Shown here piece after piece: positions 1-22,515 of a stretch of DNA of 64,000 nt. The position numbers and the translations under genes are program-made. Source of the stretch: Urophycis tenuis (Eukaryota; Chordata; Actinopteri; Gadiformes; Phycidae); assembly GCA_036785325.1 (NCBI GenBank), contig JAXIVH010000015.1:1664810-1728809 (forward strand), in the 5' to 3' direction. Numbering within the stretch: position 1 is the first letter of the stretch; every line of letters begins with the position of its first letter. The notes below the pieces were generated by a model. It searched no databases. It saw only the letters and a program-made list of their open reading frames with translations, and was not told the DNA's origin.

Positions 1-854
1 TATATGTCTAAAACAGAAATTGTTATCTGGCAGTGGTTGGACGAGAGCAATTGAAGCATTTTGATTTGTCAGATATTGATTTTGTAGTTTCCTTACACTT
101 CTTTTCAATTAAAACACAACACTGCAGTTCCATATTGTCTGTCATTGAACAGTGTTGATGAGATGTGGTTATGAGAGTGATCGTGTCCTTGCTGGAGTCT
201 ACTTTTGCACATAAGGCTACTATTTTCATACTCATTCATTTCCACTGGCCTTTGATTTGCCACAAAATAAATGATACTGAAAAATAAACTACCAAATTTG
301 AAACCTCTGTTTGTAATGTTTCATTTGATCGTTGGAGTGTGTGTTTAATATGTATACATTAAAGAAGGCGACAGGCTATTTCCCTCAGTTATAGCCCATA
401 TGCATGTTTGCAGGGTGTTGGACGAGCGCCATCATGTGGTTAACACCAAGCTGTACAACGTTACGCACCGAGCCGATATGCACCCCTACACTTCTGACAG
501 CTGCCTTTTAAATAAAGCTATAGGCTACTTGTTCAATAATCTATTGACTTGTTGATGCATTTTGGCACCGCGTTCAGTAAAAGTCACGTTTTTGTTTGAC
601 AAAAATAAATCTTCGTCGTATATCCAATAGGCCTACCTGTCGCCTGTTAGGTTGAACTGTTCCATTAAAAACTAAAGTCACCTCTTCATAGTTGAAGCCT
701 GAGTGCAGTGAACTGGTCCAACAGACCCCAGGGGGCGGAGACAGGACAACACTGTTGTGGGTTGTAGTTCTGTTGGGTTGTCCTTGGGACATGTCAGCTG
801 GTGGGGCCGGGATATGCACACGAGATCCACATCTTAAGTGCATCTATTGGAATT
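1..854. other. Upstream flank of crat
   Basis: This is non-coding flank before the crat start codon. The strongest local signals are an AG-preceded stretch at about 413 that runs to an AATAAA at 509-514, listed separately as a possible terminal exon, and GC-richer DNA at 690-854 that is probably crat promoter and 5' UTR. No TATA box in a convincing position was seen. Confidence 0.5.
413..535 (+). other. Possible terminal exon or 3' UTR of an upstream gene
   Basis: The sequence tgcatgtttgcag at 400-412 is a good splice acceptor, and ttttaaataaag at 506-516 contains a canonical AATAAA. The stretch between has no vertebrate family that I recognise: one frame is open (VLDERHHVVNTKLYNV...) and another ends at a TAA just before the poly(A) signal. 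It could be the last exon of a plus-strand gene whose body lies to the left, pure 3' UTR, or chance. The identity is unknown. Confidence 0.22.
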
Positions 855-2883
855 ATGTTGGGACATTTAGTTCGAGCTGCGGTGAGTGAACAACACAAAT
901 TATTGAAATGGTGTGCTCGTTTTGAGATGCTAGCAGTAGCTTGTTCTTGCGGCTGAGGTTAAAAGGGGGAGGGGCCACGCACATATCACCGCAGATAACG
1001 CTGCTTTGTAGCGATCGATTTATTGACTGATCGAACACTACTGCGCTTGTGTTTACACTGTCATCCCAATGATTGTTGTCACAGAACACATAAAGCCTAC
1101 AGCCTAAATAGCACTGCAATAGCATGTTCAAGACTGCTGTCAAATCCGCATGGCGTATACAAAACCAACATCAAGACTGCTGCATTTCTAAATCGCGTTT
1201 CTAAATGTGGATAATTGCTGCTGTCAGGCTAATTAACTCAAGCATATATATATATATATATATATTTTAATTATGTTAAATAAATAACCATGTATTGTCG
1301 AAACAAATAAAAGGCCTCCAGCTGACTACTAGGCTTTCTGATATATTTACGTCAGGATTCGAATGAACTACTTTCGAATTTAGATAATGCCCGTACAAAG
1401 TAATGCCAATTGTAATTGAGCAAATGTATTTAGGAGACCCTTCTATCCCATTTAGGAACAGAAGTGCCAGATATTGTTGCTCTGCCTGCAGATAGGAGTC
1501 AAAAACGTGTTGACAGTTTGAGTAGAACGGCAGAACCTTTCTAAAGATAACCTGGATCATGTCTGGAGCAACCTACATTCTATCAAACTACATAGCCAAA
1601 TAGTTATGGCTAATTATTGTATGAGTCATGTAACAGTCGGAAGAGCAAGCAAAACATAACTGATGGAATGATGAACCAAACACAATAACCATTGCAGCCC
1701 CACTAATAACATATATCTCTAATAGCTGCGGCCGGGCCTGGTGAAGCATCCATCATGCCTGCTCAAACCAGTATTGGTCTGCCAGACCCCCGAGAGGTCT
1801 GTGGTGCACCAGGAGGGCCTGCCCAGGCTGCCTGTGCCCCCGCTCAGGCAGACATGTGAGCGCTACCTGGCCATGCTGGAGCCCATCGTCAGTGAGGACG
1901 AGCTGGAGCACACACGCAAACTGGTGGCCGAGTTCCTCCAGGGGGGTGTGGGAGAGAGACTGCAGAAGAGCTTGGAGCGCCAAGCCCGAAAGACTGACAA
2001 CTGGGTGCGTAGCCTAACGCATGTGTTGTCTTGTCTGAATATGAACATACCGTTCATCAACATACATACCGTTCCATATATGGAACATACCGTTCCATAT
2101 TCACTAGAATATGGAACGCTATGTATGTTGATTAATAGGCTACATCTTCGGGTCTAATATGTCCAGTTTTCTTTGGTTAGTTGCAACAATAGTATGTGCA
2201 GCATGTTTGTCAACTGGTTGTTTAAAATGTGTTTTATACCTGCATTTGATTTGTGTGAGCATGAATGTAGACATGGAACATTACTGAGTATAGTGTAGTG
2301 CTGCTTGGCCCGCAGATGAATGGTTCTGGGTTTGTTCCCCAACACTCACCGCAATGCATTTTTAAACCCACTTCCTATCTCCTATCTGTGTGAATTCACT
2401 GAAAATCACTGCAATTAAAGGGAATATAAAAAAAAAATGGCAGTGAAAAATGACAAGACAATAAACTACAATCTATAAGACAATAGTACTAGTGATCTGG
2501 TAGCATTGTAAACACAATGTGTGTGTGTGTGTGTGTGTGTGTGTGTTCATGTTTAAACATTGTTTGTCCATTCTTTGTTGTGGTCATGCAGCTCTCAGAA
2601 TGGTGGATGCAGTCTGCTTACCTGGACTGTCGCATGCCAGTGGCAGTGTACACCAGCCCAGGGGTGGTGCTTCCCCGCATGCACTTCCGTGACCGCCAGG
2701 GGCAGATGAGGTGAGGCTCCTCCTAGACCTGCATGGTTCTTGTCAGTACTCACCACAACAACACAGACCCATTTTAACTTAGGTTCTCCCTGGTTTAATG
2801 CCAGTAAGTAGGAGGAGCCATTTTAGTTTTGTTATTATTAGGGATTGAGTCCTAGCAGACAGTGGTTTGAAGGGAAACAATTC

Positions 2884-2945
<62 letters not shown>

Positions 2946-3535
2946 GCTGTTTTAACACTGAATCATTAACAATTAAGTAACTTAATTTCAAATGCATCCA
3001 CCACTGACATTAGATTTTAGGTCCTGGTTTTTTACCTTCCGGAAGATTTACTTCTGTGACTAAATAATGATGGTCAATGCGGTGGACATTGGAATGAGAA
3101 AGGTGCAGTGAAATCAACTGTAGTTTGGCTGGGAGGGACTGTGATTTGGAAAACAAATACAAACGGTATAAGCACACATGGATGTGTTTGCATTGCTGCC
3201 CTTGAAAAAAAGGGCAGCAATGACCAGACCTGACTGAGAACAGAGAGTGCGAGAGAGAGGGGCTGTTTACTTTTCGATTCATGCTTCAGGGTTGTGAATC
3301 AGCTGGAGCAACACGTCAACCTTCACACACACTAATCCTGTTTCTCTCACCGGCTATTTTCGGTGCTTTCACAGCTGGTAAACATGGCTGGGCTTTTTTT
3401 GACTACACTGACCGGTGGGACATGCAGTGAACAATGTGGAACAGCAAAGCACCATTACACAGTGCATAATAAACACCAACCGGTCTCTGTGGTCAACCTG
3501 GAATAAACAATTGTCAATAAGTATGATGTTATGCA

Positions 3536-3598
<63 letters not shown>

Positions 3599-6500
3599 TA
3601 TAATATGATGCACATTAATAATTATTGAAGATGTTCTTCTATCTCTTTCTTTCTTTATATATATATATATATGCATAGAACTATTTATTAAATGATTGAC
3701 TCTTTGGTAGGTTTGCTGCCAAATTGATTGTTGGCATCTTGGAGTTCAAAAAAATGATTGACAGGTATGTTTTACAACAACAAAACAACACAAATCTACA
3801 GAAATACCCCCCAACCCCTTTCTGATACAATGATGCCACTAGTGATACGTGGATAACGCGTGGCTCTGTGTCCCAGCGATACCTTGCCATTGGAATACCT
3901 GGGCGGGAAGCCTCTGTGCATGGACCAATATAACCAGATCCTGTCCTCCTGCCGAGTCCCCGGGCCAAAGAGAGACACCGTAGCCAACTACACTACCACA
4001 GCACCCACACACATCACCGTGGTGCACAACTTCCAGGTACTCTACATTCTGCTCTTTATTTATTTATGTCATTTATTTTGTATTTATTTCTTATTTAGGC
4101 ATCTGGCAAATGCTTTTATCCAACTGACTGGCCGTGTTCTGTTTGTTTTAGATACAGAATATATGCATACTAATATACATAATAAGCAGGCAGTGGTTAG
4201 TTATCTGGCTCAGGGATGTGTACAGGTAGACCCCAGACAGATAACAGATGAGTATGAACCCAGAACCTTCCAACTGGGAGACCTTATCCACCTAGTCCAT
4301 CATTTTACCCCCCTAACAACAGACATAACAGGACAAAGCCTATCTGATGTATAGTTATTATTAGCTCTATATGAGATGAAACAAAGCTGTAAGGTGACAC
4401 TACAATGAGTGCGGCCCATGGGCTCCCGTTGTCCCCCTCAGTTCTTCGTGTTGGACGTGTACAACAGCGATGGCTCCCCGCTGACTGTGGACCAGATCTA
4501 CATGCAGCTGGAGAAGATCTGGAACTCCTCCCTGCAGACCAACAAGGAGCCCATCGGCATCCTGACGTCTCAGCACCGCAACACCTGGGGCAAGGCCTAC
4601 AACAACCTCATCAAGGGTGAGGCTGGGATGGCCATGATGATGATCATGATGATGGGGGGGGGGGGGGGGGGGGTACCTGGGGCAAGGCCTACAACAACCT
4701 CATCAAGGGTGAGGCTGGGATGGCCATGATGATGATCATGATGATGGGGGGGGGGGGGGGTACCTGGGGGGCAAGGCCTACAACAACCTCATCAAGGGTG
4801 AGGCTGGGATGGCCATGATGATGATCATGATGATGGGGGGGGGGGGGGTCTCGGGACAGGGTGCACAGGTGTTGGACTGACATATGAAAGTGATTAAACT
4901 CTGTCCTCCATACAGTGGCTGTTGCCACTGTACCCACCTTTTTATTGTTCAAATCCTGCCCTCATCTCACTCTTGTCATCGGGATAGACAGCATGTTGAC
5001 ACACTAACAACACCTGAGCTCAGAAGCACCTAAGAGTGTGGAGTTAACTAACATAATTTAGTTAACTAACATAATTAACATAACACAACAGGATACAGTG
5101 GGAAATTATCCACATTTCGGTGTATCAGGTGTAGTATCCACAGTAGGGGTGGTCTATGAAGCAAATAAACTACGTAAAACTACGACTAAACTATAAACTA
5201 AACTATAAAGTATAAACTACTCTGTTCCAAAAATCCTTCTGTAAGAAAAGCTCCTGAAAGGTATTTCTGAATAACCCCAAACTGCCACAGTGGCTGAGCG
5301 TGTGTGTGTTGGTTGTCCTCTGTAGACAAGACGAACAAGGAGTCTGTCCGCGCCATCCAGAAGAGCATCTTCACGGTGTGTCTGGACGCGCCCATGCCCC
5401 GCGTGTCCGACGAGCTGTACGGCAGCCGCGTGGCCGCACAGATGCTGCACGGCGGGGGGGCGCGCTGGAACAGCGGCAACCGCTGGTTCGACAAGACACT
5501 GCAGGTCAGCAACGGATCACTGGTCAACAGACAGTTACAGCTGCTGTGGTTGTGATCAGCTGTGGGCTGAACTATAGGGAAAGGGGCTGTTAGCGGGAGA
5601 ACAGGGAAGAGTAGAAGAGTGTATGATGTTTAACATAAACAACCCCAGAAAATGCCATCCCTACCTCGGTGCACCTTTGACAAGTGCATTCACAGCCCTG
5701 TGGTGGAGTTGTGATAATGCTGTTAGCGTGAATGTGATTGGATTCCTAGAACCAATCAGGGAAGAGATGCCCTGATTGGTCAGAAATGAGCCCGGAGCAG
5801 TCTGATATCTAAACTGGCTCATGCAGAGGCAGCCACAGTCAATCAGAACAAATATCCCACAGAGGATCACCTTTTTGTTTTTGGTTAAATTTGTTCTGTC
5901 TCTCATTGTGGTGTGTTTTTATTTAGTTTTTACATTGTTTATTTGTTTGCGTGCAATTTTGTGTGTGTATGTTTAGCACTTTGTAACTGTTATAAAAAGT
6001 GCTGTATAAATAGAGCTTTACTTACTTCCATGCTTCTGTGAATCCTCTCCCAGTTCATTGTGGGTGAAGATGGCACATGTGGACTGGTCTATGAACACGC
6101 CCCAGCTGAAGGGCCGCCCATTGTCTTCCTCATCGATTACGTCGTTCAATACATGCAAGTTGTTAGAGTTTTTTTTTTAAAACATTTGAACATTTTATTC
6201 CTTTTCAACAGCAGATATCTCTGGAGATTGACAAATCTCAATGGTGTGACTTTTTGATTTCTTTCGATGATGATGCCATCTTTTGACCCCCAGGCAACAG
6301 CCAGACATGTTGCGGTCCCCCATGGTGCCCCTGGCCATGCCCCAGAAGCTACGCTTCAACATCACCCCGGAGGTGAAGAGGGACATTGAGAACGCCAAGC
6401 AAAACATGAACATGTATGTGGCGTGTTAATGTCACAGTATTTAGAGTGTATGTGGCGTGTTAATGTCACAGTATTTAGATTGTATGTGGCGTGTTAATGT

Positions 6501-8191
6501 CACAGTATTTAGAGTGTATGTGGCGTGTTAATGTCACAGTATTTAGACTGTATGTGGTATGTTATGGTCACAATATTTAGAGTGTATGTGGTGTGTTATG
6601 GTCACAGTATTTAGACTGTATGTGGTGTGTTATGGTCACAGTATTTAGACTGTATGTGGTGTGTTATGGTCACAGTATTTAGAATGTATGGTGTGTTATG
6701 GTCACAGTATTTAGACTGTATGTGGTGTGTTATGGTCACAGTATTTAGACTGTATGTGGCATTTTATGGTCACAGTATTTAGACTGTATGCAGTGTGTTA
6801 TCGTCTCACTATGTGAAAATGCATGTTGCAGAATGTGAAAATGTATCTGGCATGTTATAGTCACAGTATGTGAAAATGTATGCGGTGTGTTATAGTCGCA
6901 GTATGTGAACATGTGTCTGGCATGTTATAGTCGCAGTATGTGAACACATATCTGGCATGTAATAGTCACAGTATGTGAAAATGTAGGTGGTGTGTAATAG
7001 TCGCAGCATGGTTCCAATATGTAAACTCCATTTAGGCTGTTATTGTCGCAGTGTGTGAAAATGTATTGGGTGTGTTATTGTCGAAGAATTGAGTTGTTTG
7101 ACATGTCTTCTCCGTGCATCTTACTTTCTTCTGTGTTGTGGTAGGATGGTCCATGACCTGGATGTGAAGGTGCTCATGTTCTCACATTTTGGACAAAATG
7201 TACCAAAGCGACACAAGTTGAGTCCTGATGCTTTTGTACAGCTGGCTCTTCAACTTGCCTACTTTAGGTGAGTGATGATCGTTTTCTAAACCTCTTTCTA
7301 CAACATATTACTCTATGTGGCTGTGCTGTATGCTCTACAAATACAATATCTGATGATTTCATACTGTAATTGTTTTTTTGCAGAATGTATAACATGTGCT
7401 GCTCCACCTATGAGAGTGCTTCCTTACGAATGTTTAAATACGGGCGAACAGATGCAATCAGGTCAACTACGTTGGATTCAACAAAGTTTGTGCAAGCCAT
7501 GGAGGATCCAGCTAAGCAGGTAGAATAGACGAACACAGTACAGCACAGTGTTTGAGTACCTGGATCTTTAGACCAGAATCCCACTTCAGTTCCATGAGCC
7601 CTTCTCCTGCTTCTCAACAGAACACAGAGAAGGTTGCCTTGTTGCGCCAAGCAGTTCAGACTCACCGTCAGATGACGAAAGAGGTAAGGTTGGCTCTGCC
7701 ACCAATGTCCACATGTTCTGTCTATTAGTCCTTGTCACAGTTTGTCTATGTTTATGGCAAGGCAATCTATGGGCAAGCCATAGACAGACATCTCCTGGGG
7801 CTGAGGCTGCAGGGTATCGAGGACCTCACCTCCATGCCAGAGATCTTCATGGATACCTCCTACGCTGTGGCTCAGCATTTTAATTTGTCCACTAGTCAGG
7901 TGGGTTGTACTGCTGCTTGGCCATCACATATCATGTCATAATTGGAGGTGTGTTATAGGCCAGCAACTGGCATGAGTAATTGTCCTGTAGGTGGAACCCC
8001 CCCCTGGATTTGGGCAGAAAGGTCCCCAGATTGGCAAAGAACATGAATATCGACTAGGACTAGGCCTAGATGATGGTGTGTCTGTGTGCTCACAATGTAT
8101 TGTGGCCCAGATCCACTTTCATAACACCATTTAAATATATCCACACAAAACTGTTAAGATATTTAAACTATTGTGTAAACATACATATATG

Positions 8192-8227
<36 letters not shown>

Positions 8228-8240
8228 GACAATGATGATG

Positions 8241-8326
<86 letters not shown>

Positions 8327-8672
8327 ACATTCATACATTTTTATTTAAACTAAAACTACACTAATCTTAATTCCACGTCCAGGGACATGCATGTTAAGGT
8401 GCTGCAGCTAGAGTCTGGACAGACGTAGACCACGTGGCCCACATGCTTCTGTCCTCTGCCCTAAGGTTGGCTCCAAGACGGACTGTGTGATGTGCTTCGG
8501 TCCATCGGTGCCCGATGGCTATGGCGTGTGCTACAACCCCATGGAGGAGCACATCAACGTGGCCATCACGGCCTTCAACAGCTGCGAGGAGACCCACGCT
8601 GCCAAGTACGGGAGGACTGTGGAGAAGGCCCTCTTGGACATGAGAGACCTGCTGGAGGCCTCCGCGGCCTAG
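855..8672 (+). CDS. crat: Carnitine O-acetyltransferase, complete, 14 coding exons
   Basis: This enzyme exchanges short acyl groups between CoA and carnitine in the mitochondrial matrix and buffers acetyl-CoA. Coding exons: 855-881, 1726-2004, 2592-2710, 3711-3764, 3877-4036, 4442-4616, 5326-5504, 6054-6154, 6294-6413, 7145-7267, 7384-7519, 7621-7683, 7762-7899, 8466-8672. Phases agree throughout and give 626 aa, the length of human CRAT as recalled. Exon 1 is only 27 nt (MLGHLVRAA, then LRPGLVKH from exon 2), a basic amphipathic mitochondrial leader, and ends at a perfect gtgagt donor. Family hallmarks are LPRLPVPPL in exon 2, EYLGGKPLCMDQY in exon 5, the catalytic histidine in VYEHAPAEGPP in exon 8, the carnitine-site STS in NLSTSQ in exon 13, and GYGVCYNPMEEHIN in exon 14. 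Oddities: exon 8 uses a GC donor (gcaagt at 6155), splice-site minisatellites follow exons 6 and 9, and the C-terminus (LLEASAA) lacks the AKL-type peroxisomal signal of the human enzyme. Alternative family members (choline, carnitine palmitoyl or octanoyl transferases) fit less well. Confidence 0.97.
2091..2118. repeat. Short perfect inverted repeat in crat intron 2
   Basis: CGTTCCATATTC and GAATATGGAACG form a perfect 12-bp stem around a 4-nt loop. Related half-copies (ataccgttccatat) lie just upstream at about 2045-2090, so the whole stretch can fold. It lies about 85 nt downstream of the exon 2 donor. Confidence 0.6.
2517..2942. repeat. GT and AC dinucleotide runs flanking crat exon 3
   Basis: A (GT)n run at about 2517-2545 lies in intron 2 and an (AC)n run of about 58 bp at 2885-2942 lies in intron 3, on either side of coding exon 3. 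They are simple microsatellites and any open frames across them are artefacts. Confidence 0.9.
3536..3594. repeat. (TTA)n trinucleotide microsatellite, crat intron 3
   Basis: About 19 uninterrupted TTA units. There is no coding potential apart from a trivial poly-Leu frame. Confidence 0.9.
4583..4850 (+). repeat. Triplicated exon 6 end plus 5' splice site of crat
   Basis: Three tandem copies (starting near 4583, 4675 and 4762; 87-92 bp each) repeat the last 34 nt of crat exon 6, its donor aagg|gtgagg, about 35 nt of intron and a G-run of variable length. Donor copies lie at 4617, 4709 and 4798. The first is the true one by frame (exon 6 phase 1, joined to gac in exon 7). Use of either later copy would insert non-coding sequence. 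Confidence 0.95.
6414..7090 (+). repeat. 34-35 bp minisatellite filling crat intron 9, starting at the donor
   Basis: The array begins exactly at the exon 9 donor (aacat|gtatgtgg). The unit gtatgtggcgtgttaatg... is 34 bp long and recurs at 6414, 6448, 6482, 6516, 6550 and onward, about 18 copies, decaying toward the 3' end where units read gtatctggcatg and gtaggtgg. It covers about 675 of the 731 bp of the intron. Most units keep a GTATGT-like 5' splice motif. Confidence 0.92.
8195..8328. repeat. (AAT)n-(GAT)n-(CAT)n run with self-complementary centre, crat intron 13
   Basis: An ataata tract is followed by about 20 GAT units that switch at about 8295 to about 10 ATC/CAT units. GAT and ATC are reverse complements, so the two halves form an inverted repeat that can fold into a long hairpin of low complexity. 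Confidence 0.9.
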
Positions 8673-9254
8673 AGACTATCCAGTGGGAGCAGTCACAGTG
8701 CCCCTGTTGCAGTGGTTGACCCCAGTGTTCCTGTTCTATCTTGAAGGACGGAGTGTACGTTTAGACCTGTTGGCACTGGTAGTGACAGGATAGGTAAAGT
8801 TGGGCTGCAGGGAGAGGTGAAGCATGTTGCCCTGAGTACCCAGGGAACCAGTTGTCATGGAAATGGTTCTTACGGTTATGTGACCCCCCCCCCCCACCCT
8901 ACCGCAAAAATGCACTGCCTTAATGAGGGAAAGAGATGATAACAATATAGCTTATTTTCTTATTTAGATTTGTATTTAAATTGAGTGCTGAGTGTCAATA
9001 ACAAGAGGTTAAAGTCATGAATATAAAATATTTCCTAACTATTGTTTTGTGTGACTATTGAAGTTCTGAGCGTCTGAATGTTTCCGTTTGTTTTTCTTCG
9101 TAGTAGTTATTGTAACGACTGAAAAAGCAATGAATCCATAGAATCTCTCAGAAGAAGCTTCTTTTTTTTCATGTTACAAAATATCAACCGTTAAGAACTT
9201 TAAAATACTGTATATGCCAAACACAATTGTTTTTCTTCACTACTCGCATAAAAG
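8673..9254. other. Tail-to-tail spacer between crat and adamts13
   Basis: Only 582 bp separate the two stop codons, so the 3' UTRs of these convergent genes must be short or overlap. No canonical AATAAA was seen on the plus strand and no TTTATT for the minus strand. A variant (aatataaa near 9019) is the best crat candidate. There is a C-run at 8884-8896. No further gene was seen. Confidence 0.6.
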
Positions 9255-20424
<11,170 letters not shown>

Positions 20425-20716
20425 GTTTCCCCCCTTTCGAACACGCATGTATACTTCCACCTGGTAGCTCTGCTTCCTAGTGTGTCCTCAGTACAGCCCT
20501 CAGTATTCAACTGAACAGGAGCAAAGTGTTCGTGTTCGGCAGCTTTATGTCAACACTGGGGACAAAGTGGGAGATTGGCCCATGTCATGTCTCTGTGGGA
20601 GGGAAGGTAGGAGGATCAATGATTGTTTTACTGTTTTGCTCTGACAAATGTTGCACTGGTACATCCTGATCGATTCAGACACAGACAATGCTTCACCCTG
20701 TTTATCATATACAGTA

Positions 20717-20717
<1 letters not shown>

Positions 20718-20787
<70 letters not shown>
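20718..20787. repeat. (TA)n microsatellite upstream of adamts13
   Basis: About 34 TA units followed by a few imperfect GATC/TATC units. It lies about 300 bp 5' of the adamts13 start codon. Confidence 0.93.
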
Positions 20788-20789
<2 letters not shown>

Positions 20790-20821
20790 TCTATCTATCG
20801 ATCTATCTATCAAAAGGAAAC

Positions 20822-21008
20822 GAGAACATTCTCATTGAAGGCAGTTGTTGATATGATTTGGAATCATCACTGAAAATATTTGTCAATATTTGCTGAAAAA
20901 ACTTTCAGCAAATTACATTTACATTTAGGGTATTTAGCCGACGCTTTCATCCAAAGCGACTTACAAAGAGTACATTTGTCATAAGAAGGTGAAACATTTC
21001 ATTGCTGT
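20822..21008 (+). repeat. Dispersed repeat copy B, 5' of adamts13
   Basis: This is a homologue in the same orientation as 18313-18488, with scattered substitutions and about 20 extra bases before the core tagccgacgctttcatccaa. The two copies share flanks beyond the SINE-like core, so either the repeat unit is longer than the core or the pair arose by local duplication. Confidence 0.7.
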
Positions 21009-21611
21009 AGTAGTCAGTAGCTCAATATCATATGTTCCATATCACAGTCTCACACTTGATACATTCATACCAAATCAGGATTCATGCCATTTCATTTAAT
21101 CACTTTTATTGTAATGTCACAGTATAGCCGTTAGAGGGCATGAATTGTCATATTTCTCTTCATAACTGCCTATTGAATTGCATAGGCTTGGTAGGTTTCT
21201 CGAGGAGATGGTCCTGGATGCTGCATGCTTCTACACAATATTTCTTAGAATGTTACATTATTATTAATTTGCCATTCTAACCATGTTTTTGAAATGCACT
21301 GACCTCCCAGACAAGGTCAGTGCAGATACTATAGCACAGCCTCCTGGAACGTCATCAATGTTCCTACTAACGTCCCAACGTTAGTAGGGACATTGATTAT
21401 AGTTTAGTTTAGTTTTAGGATGTATAGTTCATGTCTTTAGAGCACCACATACGAGGCCCGTACTGCACAGGTCTGCCAAGATTGTTTTGTTGGTCACAAT
21501 AAACAGCTGTGTCTCCACATTAGGTCTGAACTAGCATCTATGTTCAAGTGAACAACAAAACATAATGCCCCTTTTGGACTTACACATCTCAGCAGACTGT
21601 AATATGTCATA

Positions 21612-21822
<211 letters not shown>

Positions 21823-22129
21823 GGATTGTATATTTATGGTGTTCTAAATTATACATGGCACCCATATGGGACACTGGACAGATTCTTCTGATTGATGCTT
21901 AGAAAGCAAGTGGTAGGGTTGCAATTATACTGTAGAGAGGGTTGCGGCTCTCATTTGAATTACAGGCTTTTCTGATGTTATTTAGTGGAGTTCAACTCTG
22001 AGCAATTCACAGCCGCTGCTTTTCAAGTATGCACTTGGATGTGTTTTAAGAGTGATCTGTTGAAATGGGGATTCCTCAAAGCAGAAACTCATTGTTTAAG
22101 GAAAACACCAAAGATACATGACATTTGGA

Positions 22130-22515
22130 GGTTAGGCCCAGCAGGTGGAGGCTATGCCCGGGCCCGGCAGGTGGAGGCTAGGCCCGGCAGGTGGAGGCTA
22201 TGCCCAGCAGGTGGAGGCTATGCCCGGCAGGTGGAGGCTAGGCCCGGCAGGTCAAGGTTAGGCCCAGCAGGTGGAGGCTATGCCCGGGCCCAGCAGGTGG
22301 AGGTTAGGCCCAGCAGGTGGAGGCTAGGCCCAGCAGGTGGAGGCTATGCCCGGGCCCAGCAGGTGGAGGTTAGGCCCAGCAGGTGGAGGCTAGGCCCAGC
22401 AGGTGGAGGCTATGCCCAGCAGGTGGAGGTTAGGCCCAGCAGGTGGAGGCTAGGCCCAGCAGGTGGAGGCTATGCCCAGCAGGTGGAGGCTATGCCCAGC
22501 AGGTGGAGGCCTGCC
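22130..22515 (+). repeat. 21-bp GC-rich minisatellite with CAGGTG in every unit
   Basis: About 17 copies of a unit like cccagcaggtggaggctagg, with some units extended by gcccgg. Each contains the E-box CAGGTG. The array is open in one frame because its period is a multiple of three, but there is no sign of a gene. Confidence 0.9.

Noticed and set aside
692..889. 65-aa open frame upstream of crat as a separate protein
   Set aside because: It overlaps crat exon 1 in another frame and ends just past its donor; the 27-nt exon at 855-881 explains the locus better.
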